5,376 nucleotides of DNA from an uncultured Clostridia bacterium. Lineage in GTDB: Bacteria; Bacillota; Clostridia; TANB77; CAG-508. Shown piece by piece: positions 1-4,041 of this stretch. Each line of letters begins with the position of its first letter. Within the stretch, counting starts at the first letter, position 1. The notes below the pieces were generated by a model. It made no database searches. It was not told where the DNA came from and saw only the letters and a program-made list of their open reading frames with translations. The stretch covers positions 1 to 5,376 of the forward strand of contig CANRFS010000091.1 of the NCBI GenBank assembly GCA_947629965.1. Direction: 5' to 3'. Both the position numbers and the translations under genes were made by a program.

Positions 1-296
1 CCTGCATTATATCTTTGGCATACTTTTGTAACAATATTTTTAAGCATTAATTGTGTTGCTGTAAAATCTGCAATTACTCCATCTTTTAATGGTCTTACTG
101 CTTTTATTGACTCTGGAGTCCTACCAAGCATTTCTTTTGCCTCATGCCCTGTTGCTAAAATATTACCTGTTCTTCTATCTATTGCTACAACAGATGGTTC
201 TTTTAATATAACTCCTTTTCCTTTTAGTGTTACTAATGTGTTTGCCGTTCCTAAGTCAATTCCAATATCTTTTGATTTTAAGCTAAATAATTTCAT
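1..296 (-). CDS. mreB: Rod-shape-determining protein MreB, N-terminal part (runs off the window)
   Basis: Bacterial actin homologue that forms membrane-associated filaments directing lateral cell-wall synthesis. The visible 98 residues begin MKLFSLKSKDIGIDLGTANT. The IGIDLGTANT stretch at residues 11-20 is the phosphate-1 nucleotide-binding loop of the actin/Hsp70 fold. It is followed by the typical MreB blocks EPSVVAID (33-40), GHEAKEMLGRTP (50-61) and RPLKDGVIADF (68-78). The ATG start at 296-294 overlaps the radC stop codon (ATGA), and a GAGGG ribosome binding site lies four bases upstream, so it is probably translationally coupled to radC. The remaining two thirds or more, probably followed by mreC/mreD, lies beyond the left edge. 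There is no in-frame CGG and no frame disruption in the visible part. A paralogue such as Mbl cannot be excluded from the N-terminus alone, but the radC neighbour favours MreB. Confidence 0.95.
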   Translation of the reverse strand, partial: MKLFSLKSKDIGIDLGTANTLVTLKGKGVILKEPSVVAIDRRTGNILATGHEAKEMLGRTPESIKAVRPLKDGVIADFTATQLMLKNIVTKVCQRYNA

Positions 297-997
297 TTTA
301 CCCTCTTTTCCTTTCCCATTAAAATACTTTCATATGTTCCATCACCTATTACAACATGATCTAAAAGTTCAATTCCCATTATGTCTGCACATTCGTAAAT
401 TCTATCTGTAATTCTGTAATCTTCTTTGCTAGGTGTTGCATCACCACTTGGATGATTATGAACAAGTATTATCTTTGGTGATCCAGTTTTTACTGCTTCT
501 GCAAGAACCTCTTTTGGGGCAATGCTTGCGAAATTTGTTCCTCCAAAGGATATATTCATTATCCTTACAACTACATTTTTATTGTTAAGAATAATTACTT
601 TAGCAAATTCCCTTTTTTCATATCTTAATTCTGGCATCATAAGATCTGCTACATCTTTTGTGCTCTTGATTTTTATTTTATTTTCGTTTATTGGTTTTGA
701 TATTCTTTTGGTTAGTTCTCCAATAGCTTTTAGTTGTATAGCTTTTATTTTACCTATACCTTTTATTTTCATAAACTCTTCTATTGAAGTTTCGCACAAA
801 AATTTTAAATTTTCTTTGTTACTTTCATTGTTTAAATTTAAAACTTTTTGTGCAACTGATACCGAATTTTCTTCCTTTGTCCCACTCTTAATTATTATTG
901 CCAAAAGTTCGCTATTCGATAACATTTCTGGTCCATATAATTCTAACTTTTCATATGGCCTTTCTGATATTGGGAGTTCTTTCATTTTTAATTTCAT
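293..997 (-). CDS. radC: RadC family protein (JAB/MPN-domain, UPF0758)
   Basis: A 234-residue protein of normal family length. The N-terminal part carries a helix-hairpin-helix-like segment (IKGIGKIKAIQLKAIGEL, about residues 78-95). The C-terminal JAB1/MPN domain has the metalloprotease-like signature HNHPSGDATPSKED at residues 180-193, with H180, H182, S190 and D193 as the presumed metal-site residues. Despite its name, a role in recombinational repair is not established for the family, and its true substrate is unknown. The ATG at 997-995 has an AAAGGA ribosome binding site eight bases upstream. It is the middle gene of the DUF4321-radC-mreB unit, and its TGA stop overlaps the mreB ATG. 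One CGG trinucleotide occurs here, but out of frame (TCG GTA), and the frame is intact. Confidence 0.95.
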   Translation of the reverse strand: MKLKMKELPISERPYEKLELYGPEMLSNSELLAIIIKSGTKEENSVSVAQKVLNLNNESNKENLKFLCETSIEEFMKIKGIGKIKAIQLKAIGELTKRISKPINENKIKIKSTKDVADLMMPELRYEKREFAKVIILNNKNVVVRIMNISFGGTNFASIAPKEVLAEAVKTGSPKIILVHNHPSGDATPSKEDYRITDRIYECADIMGIELLDHVVIGDGTYESILMGKEKRVK

Positions 998-1031
998 AAT
1001 TCATATCCTTTCAAAAATAAAATTACCCCCC

Positions 1032-1056
1032 ACAAAATTTACAAAGCAAATTTTGT
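1032..1056. other. AT-rich hairpin and G6 tract between DUF4321 and radC
   Basis: ACAAAATTT (1032-1040) and AAATTTTGT (1048-1056) form a perfect 9-bp inverted repeat around a 7-base loop. On the transcribed (minus) strand it is followed directly by six G residues (1031-1026), unusual in so A+T-rich a sequence, and then by the radC ribosome binding site. No U-tract follows in the operon direction, so it is not a normal terminator. It could be an RNA processing or attenuation structure, but this is unproven. Confidence 0.5.
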
Positions 1057-1084
1057 ACTTTTTACTTTAAATGCAATATTTATC

Positions 1085-1342
1085 TCATATTTTTCTATAA
1101 ATAAATATTGCAAGTGCCATTCCTATTATACTAGCTATATTTATTTTAAACATTAATCCAAATGTTATTGTAATAACACTTAAATCTAATTCTATAGGGT
1201 TAGATAATCCAAATCTTTCTCCATATGATAGCCACCATAGCCAGTCTACTTTTGATGCTAGTTCTCCAAGCAGACCTCCTATTACTAATCCTGATAATAG
1301 AAATACTAATAATATCCATATATTTTTTTCTTTTGTTGCCAT
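1085..1342 (-). CDS. Small membrane protein, DUF4321-like
   Basis: An 85-residue protein with two predicted membrane segments, at about residues 8-27 (ILLVFLLSGLVIGGLLGEL) and 60-82 (ending in IIGMALAIFIYRKI). A loop of about 30 residues between them contains a WLWWL cluster and acidic/proline residues. The composition, the length and the position immediately upstream of radC and mreB match the DUF4321 family of Clostridia. This is recognised by resemblance and context, and the molecular function is unknown. The location beside mreB suggests, as inference only, a link to envelope or cell-shape functions. The ATG start is supported by a TAGGAGGA ribosome binding site seven bases upstream. It is the first gene after the promoter at 1374-1402. 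Confidence 0.8.
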   Translation of the reverse strand: MATKEKNIWILLVFLLSGLVIGGLLGELASKVDWLWWLSYGERFGLSNPIELDLSVITITFGLMFKINIASIIGMALAIFIYRKI

Positions 1343-1373
1343 ATTTATTCCTCCTATTGTTTAGTACGCATAT

Positions 1374-1402
1374 ATTATATATTTTCTTTGCTTATTTTTC
1401 AA
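1374..1402 (-). promoter_or_regulatory. Sigma-A-type promoter for the DUF4321-radC-mreB operon
   Basis: On the minus strand, TTGAAA (1402-1397) is followed by exactly 17 bases and then a perfect TATAAT (1379-1374). The leader to the DUF4321 ATG is short, about 25-30 bases, and includes the AGGAGG-like site. No other good promoter was seen before radC or mreB, so all three are probably co-transcribed from here. Confidence 0.8.
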
Positions 1403-1474
1403 GTAATTTGCCAAAAACCTTGAACATTTTAAATGCTTTTAAATATAATATAGTAAATTTCCATATTTTTGCTA

Positions 1475-1503
1475 TTTAAAAATAGTAATATTAATGCTAT
1501 AAT
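1475..1503 (+). promoter_or_regulatory. Likely promoter for mecA with overlapping imperfect palindrome
   Basis: TATAAT at 1498-1503 is preceded by TG one base upstream (TGCTATAAT, an extended -10). The best -35 at 17-base spacing is TTTAAA (1475-1480), four of six consensus matches. This -35 sits inside an imperfect palindrome at 1469-1488 whose core is CTATTT-AA-AAATAG (1472-1485), a possible operator. The transcript would begin about 25-30 bases before the TTG start. Confidence 0.6.
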
Positions 1504-1524
1504 ATATTTATACATAATACAATT

Positions 1525-1529
1525 GGAGG
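1525..1529 (+). promoter_or_regulatory. Ribosome binding site fixing a TTG start for mecA
   Basis: GGAGG lies eight bases upstream of TTG at 1538-1540. No ATG or GTG is nearby in frame. The protein read from this TTG (MQIEKLSENKIRITL) matches the usual MecA N-terminus, so this start is preferred over any start further upstream in the same frame. Confidence 0.85.
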
Positions 1530-1537
1530 TATTTAAA

Positions 1538-2159
1538 TTGCAAATTGAAAAGTTAAGTGAAAATAAAATTAGAATTACCTTAAATTTAGAAGATTTAAAA
1601 GAAAAGAATATAGATTTACACTCATTCATGTCAAATTCTATTGAATCTCAAGACGTATTTTACGATATGCTAGATAAAGCTGAAAAAGAAATTGGATTTG
1701 AAACAAAAAATTATAAATTGATGATAGAAGCTTTAGCTGTTCCCGAGCGGAAACTTTATTTTGACTGTAACTCGTATTGTTCCTGAAAAAGAGCAAGTAA
1801 AAAAAGTAAAAGTTAAAAGAAAAAGTATAAATCAAAAAAATTCTGTGGCCATATACATGTTTAATACTTTTGAAAATTACCTAGAATTTTGCAATTATTT
1901 GAAAAATTCTATAAATAATAATACATATCTTAAATTAAAAAATTCTACTCTTTATAGCTATAACTCAAAATATTATTTGTGTATTAATATAAGTAATATA
2001 GATTTTAATACTTTTAAATTAATTCACTGTTCAACTGTCGAATTTGGAACACATATTACTAACTCAGATATATTCGAACGCAAACTTATAGAATATGGTA
2101 ATATGATTTTTAAAACAAATGCAATTAATAATTGTGTAAAACATTTTAATAATAAATAA
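1538..2159 (+). CDS. mecA: MecA adaptor protein, requires a +1 shift at CGGA (1748-1751)
   Basis: MecA brings substrate proteins to the ClpC/ClpP protease and controls competence and related pathways. The N-terminal substrate-binding domain reads MQIEKLSENK...NIDLHSFMSNS...SQDVFYDMLDKAEKEIGF, strongly conserved in the family. After 70 codons the zero frame meets CGG A and, if not shifted, continues 12 residues to a TGA at 1784-1786. Reading CGGA as one residue gives ALAVPE-X-NFILTVTRIV, aligning without gaps to the family pattern (A-T-P-D-G-x-F-x-x-T-V-T-R-I), with X at the conserved Gly. A lysine-rich linker (residues 84-100) leads to the C-terminal ClpC-binding domain, ending in a typical EFGT...IEYGNMIFKTNAINN region. 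The total is 206 residues, close to the family's usual 210-220. It is a single gene, divergent from DUF4321 and convergent with the M23 gene. Without the shift only the N-domain would be made. The MecA identity is firm. The frameshift as a translated event is inferred. Confidence 0.9.
1748..1751 (+). other. CGGA frameshift/quadruplet site in mecA
   Basis: The zero frame is GTT CCC GAG CGG AAA. The frame that continues the protein is GTT CCC GAG [CGGA] AAC TTT. Residue 71 is expected to be Gly from family conservation. This is the only in-frame CGG in the gene. The preceding GAG cannot re-pair well one base forward (AGC), which argues against ordinary P-site slippage. Confidence 0.8.
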
Positions 2160-2170
2160 AAATATAACTA

Positions 2171-2213
2171 AAAAATAAACCAAAAAGATTTTGTTCCTTT
2201 TGGTTTGTTTTTT
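2171..2213. terminator. Bidirectional rho-independent terminator between mecA and the M23 gene
   Basis: AAACCAAAA (2177-2185) pairs with TTTTGGTTT (2198-2206). A G:C pair inside the loop and flanking A/T runs (2171-2175 with 2208-2212, across a T:G wobble) extend the stem. The T-run at 2207-2213 serves the plus strand and the A-run at 2171-2175 the minus strand. It sits 11 bases past the mecA stop and 12 bases past the M23 stop, as expected for convergent genes. Confidence 0.8.
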
Positions 2214-2225
2214 GCTTTTATTAAT

Positions 2226-3227
2226 TTACTTATATAAATATAATTGTGGGTTTTGCGCAACGCCATTTACTCTTATTTCTAAATGTAAGTGTGGTCCTGT
2301 TGAGTTTCCCGTTGATCCTACAGCTGCAATTGCCTCTCCCTGTGAAACTGTTTGACCTACAGTTACATATAACTTACTACAGTGTCCATATACTGTTTCT
2401 ACACCGTTTCCGTGTGATATTTTTACGCAATTTCCTAATCCGTAAGAATCCCATCCAGAAAATACAACTGTTCCGCCTGCTGATGCTGCAACTGTTGTTC
2501 CTGTTGATGTTGCTATATCTAAGCCTTTATGATTTCCACTGCTTCTTACTCCAAATCTTGAAGTGATTATTCCAGAAACTGGTTTTATTAATCCTATTCC
2601 TAATACTTGAGCTGATGGTGTAGCATTACTTACTATTCTTTGTCCAGTATATGTTGAATATGCTGATGCAACTACTACTTTTGGTTTCTCATATAATGCT
2701 GTTACTACTGAATCCGTATCCTTAAATTCCTTAAGCTCTGTTGAATGAAGTTTTGTATATCCTAAGTCATCTATATTTCTACTTTTCTTCTCTTTTAATT
2801 GATTAATAATCTTTTCAGCTTCTTCTTTTGTAGAAACATAATATTTTTCTTCTGATTTTTCAAGTATTGCATAATATTCGTAATATGTTGTTCCTGAACT
2901 TTTTACCTTTTCAAATATTTCATCATCATTAGTTTGATTTTCTTTCTTTAATAAGCATAATGAATATTCTGGTAAGCTCTTTACATCTATAAATGCAACA
3001 TTTTGTCCTTCTCCCTCAAGATATTCATTTATTCTTTTTTGTAATTTTGTTTTATTTGTTGTATACCCTATAAATTCACCATCTAGAGTTACACTATACA
3101 TAGGTCTATATACTAATGATATTATGCCTGCTATAATTACAGTTGCTATTACTAACAAAAATATAAATTTTATTGAACTTCTAACATGAATAAATATATT
3201 TTTTATACTCTTTAAAATAATTAACAC
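2226..3227 (-). CDS. Membrane-anchored M23 family peptidase (LytM/lysostaphin-type)
   Basis: A 333-residue cell-wall peptidase predicted to cleave peptide cross-links in peptidoglycan outside the membrane. An uncleaved signal anchor spans about residues 20-40 (FIFLLVIATVIIAGIISLVY) after a short basic cytoplasmic tail. Residues 45-185 form an extracytoplasmic region with charged helices and no recognisable LysM or G5 repeat. The M23 domain occupies about 212-330. It has the zinc ligands H233 and D237 (NHKGLDIA), a catalytic His at 282 (VYGHCSKL) and the HLH motif H313/H315 (GPHLHLEI), so the active site is complete. The many SpoIIQ/SpoIVFA-like and DipM-like relatives make a more exact role uncertain; no sporulation partner is adjacent. 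The start is problematic: GTG at 3227-3225 overlaps the AGGAG sequence itself, and an ATT two or three codons later is better spaced. About five CGG trinucleotides occur out of frame, none in frame, and the frame is intact. Confidence 0.9.
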   Translation of the reverse strand: MLIILKSIKNIFIHVRSSIKFIFLLVIATVIIAGIISLVYRPMYSVTLDGEFIGYTTNKTKLQKRINEYLEGEGQNVAFIDVKSLPEYSLCLLKKENQTNDDEIFEKVKSSGTTYYEYYAILEKSEEKYYVSTKEEAEKIINQLKEKKSRNIDDLGYTKLHSTELKEFKDTDSVVTALYEKPKVVVASAYSTYTGQRIVSNATPSAQVLGIGLIKPVSGIITSRFGVRSSGNHKGLDIATSTGTTVAASAGGTVVFSGWDSYGLGNCVKISHGNGVETVYGHCSKLYVTVGQTVSQGEAIAAVGSTGNSTGPHLHLEIRVNGVAQNPQLYLYK

Positions 3228-3231
3228 TCCT
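3227..3231 (-). promoter_or_regulatory. Ribosome binding site overlapping the annotated GTG start of the M23 gene
   Basis: On the minus strand AGGAG (3231-3227) shares its last G with the GTG start, leaving no spacer. An in-frame TAG two codons upstream excludes a longer protein. The next in-frame ATG is after the membrane anchor. The well-spaced in-frame codons are two ATT triplets, five and eight bases after AGGAG. Confidence 0.6.
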
Positions 3232-3257
3232 ATCTATTTCTTTCTAACACGTTTTTT

Positions 3258-3286
3258 ATTTTACCTTATTTTATATTTTTTGGCAA
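3258..3286 (-). promoter_or_regulatory. Sigma-A-type promoter for the M23 peptidase gene
   Basis: On the minus strand TTGCCA (3286-3281) is followed by exactly 17 bases and then TAAAAT (3263-3258). This leaves about 25 bases of leader before the AGGAG site. The match suggests vegetative expression rather than a sporulation-specific sigma factor. Confidence 0.75.
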
Positions 3287-3332
3287 TTTTTATTATTTCT
3301 GATATATTGTTTTATGATTTTAGATACTCCCG

Positions 3333-3372
3333 TTTACTCATATTTACTCTTTTTTTCTCTTTTTTACTCTTT
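3333..3372. repeat. Four tandem copies of a 10-bp unit (TTTACTCTTT)
   Basis: The four successive decamers are TTTACTCATA (3333-3342), TTTACTCTTT (3343-3352), TTTTCTCTTT (3353-3362) and TTTACTCTTT (3363-3372). On the minus strand this is an AAAGAGTAAA repeat starting about 47 bases upstream of the -35 of the M23 promoter. The unit length is close to one DNA helical turn, so the repeats would face the same side. No gene was found in the surrounding 3228-3494 stretch beyond the promoter, this repeat and the terminator. Confidence 0.75.
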
Positions 3373-3433
3373 ATTTTGCAAGGTCTGCTATTCTTGTTTC
3401 TATTGCTTCCGTAGGGCATTTTTAGTTGAATTT

Positions 3434-3478
3434 AAAAAAATTAGAGACCAAATATTAAGTAATTTATAATCTCTAATT
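3434..3478 (-). terminator. Rho-independent terminator of the spore-coat unit
   Basis: On the minus strand AATTAGAGA (3478-3470) pairs perfectly with TCTCTAATT (3447-3439) across a 22-base loop, followed by a T-run that ends at 3434. It begins 17 bases after the stop of the cotF-like gene. The stem is A+T-rich and the loop long, so efficiency is uncertain. Confidence 0.65.
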
Positions 3479-3494
3479 CCCAAAATTTCGACAT

Positions 3495-3741
3495 TTAATT
3501 TGCAACTTCATTTTTGATTTTATCAATTTCCTTTTGTGTTGCTTCTGCTTCTTGCGTATAGTATCCTTTTGCTTGTGCTACTTTAAATAGTTCATATTGA
3601 AAAGATTCATCATTATCCCTTATTTGCTGTATTGCTTGCCTAAGTCCGCATATTTTCTGTTTCTGATATAGCCCCTTGATACGTTAAAAGAGTAGATTTA
3701 ACATTTTCTAAAATATCGTTTACCATATATTTTTCTTCCAT
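3495..3741 (-). CDS. CotF-like spore coat protein, requires a +1 shift at CGGA (3648-3645)
   Basis: An 81-residue protein of the Coat_F type, a helical, ferritin-like family in the spore coats of Firmicutes. The N-terminal half reads MEEKYMVNDILENVKSTLLT, then YQGAISETENM, typical of the family. After 31 codons the zero frame meets CGG ACT TAG and would stop at 33 residues. Reading CGGA as one residue gives ISETENM-X-LRQAIQQIRD, then SFQYELFKVAQAKGYY, exactly the expected second half in register, ending EIDKIKNEVAN. The ATG at 3741-3739 has AGGAGG seven bases upstream. The gene lies 11 bases after the preceding small coat-like gene, whose TAG overlaps this ribosome binding site, so the two are coupled. 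Family Coat_F is assigned from memory of its conserved pattern. The residue at X is variable in the family, so this site says less about which amino acid is inserted. Confidence 0.82.
3645..3648 (-). other. CGGA frameshift/quadruplet site in the cotF-like gene
   Basis: Zero frame on the minus strand: GAA AAT ATG CGG ACT TAG. Continuing frame: GAA AAT ATG [CGGA] CTT AGG CAA. A stop codon follows one codon after CGG in the zero frame. It is the only in-frame CGG in this gene. ATG cannot re-pair well one base forward (TGC). Confidence 0.8.
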
Positions 3742-3752
3742 TCTTCATCCTC

Positions 3753-3938
3753 CTAATTTAAAAATGTTAATAATTTTTGTTTTGTATTTAAAGAATCTTG
3801 TGCAGCTTTTGTAAACATTTGCTTAATCTGCGGATCTACACATTGTGAGGCATATGTGTTTAATTTTTGATAAGAAATATCATGTGATTCTATTAAGTGT
3901 TTTAAATTTTGTAATTCTACTTGCGTTAATGTAGCCAT
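3753..3938 (-). CDS. Small spore-coat-associated-like protein (61 residues)
   Basis: Small soluble protein reading MATLTQVELQNLKHLIESHD, then YQKLNTYASQCVDPQIKQMF and a lysine-containing C-terminus ending in LLTFLN. It looks like two amphipathic helices, in the style of the small helical proteins found next to cotF in Clostridia. No enzymatic motif is seen. I chose the ATG at 3938-3936 (MATLT) because AAAGG lies nine bases upstream. An ATG nine bases earlier (3947) directly abuts that AAAGG, so it is less likely. It overlaps the ribosome binding site of the cotF-like gene and so is probably in the same transcript. No in-frame CGG. The coat role is inferred from resemblance and neighbour. Confidence 0.75.
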   Translation of the reverse strand: MATLTQVELQNLKHLIESHDISYQKLNTYASQCVDPQIKQMFTKAAQDSLNTKQKLLTFLN

Positions 3939-3947
3939 TTTTATCAT

Positions 3948-4041
3948 CCTTTCAGCTATCTAACATTATTCAAGTATATTATTTACATATTTCTCAAATT
4001 TATACAATTATATTAATATATTCTAAATATATGGATTTTCT
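3948..4041. other. Intergenic region between pcrA and the coat genes
   Basis: About 95 bases of A+T-rich DNA between the pcrA stop and the coat-gene start. I see no strong terminator after pcrA. I also see no convincing sigma-A promoter: TTGTAT with a 16-base spacer to TAAATA on the minus strand is the best, and weak. A sporulation sigma-factor promoter may be present but cannot be assigned by eye. Confidence 0.4.

Noticed and set aside
1343..1537. Search for a tRNA gene, including one with a UCCG anticodon, in the intergenic stretches
   Set aside because: No cloverleaf-like structure, no T-loop GTTCNA sequence and no CCA-ended acceptor stem were seen here, at 998-1084, at 3228-3494 or at 3948-4041.
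1742..1752. Sequencing error or classical slippage at the CCC in mecA
   Set aside because: A shift at CCC would also restore the frame, but the other two sites have no CCC, none is a homopolymer, and all three share CGGA. One common explanation is preferred, though raw reads are needed to exclude errors.
3230..3250. Six-residue leader reading frame (GTG...TAG) just before the M23 gene
   Set aside because: Too short, no ribosome binding site of its own, and no attenuator structure nearby. It is likely chance.
3312..3419. Possible 35-codon minus-strand reading frame (MPYGSNRNK...) containing CGG followed by G
   Set aside because: There is no ribosome binding site, the composition is lysine-rich low complexity, it overlaps the 10-bp repeat, and there is no family resemblance. 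Its CGG is therefore not counted as a used codon.
3487..3493. TGTCGAA, a Spo0A-box-like sequence (minus strand), also at 2036-2042 (plus)
   Set aside because: One lies between a stop codon and a terminator, the other inside mecA coding sequence. Neither is placed at a promoter.
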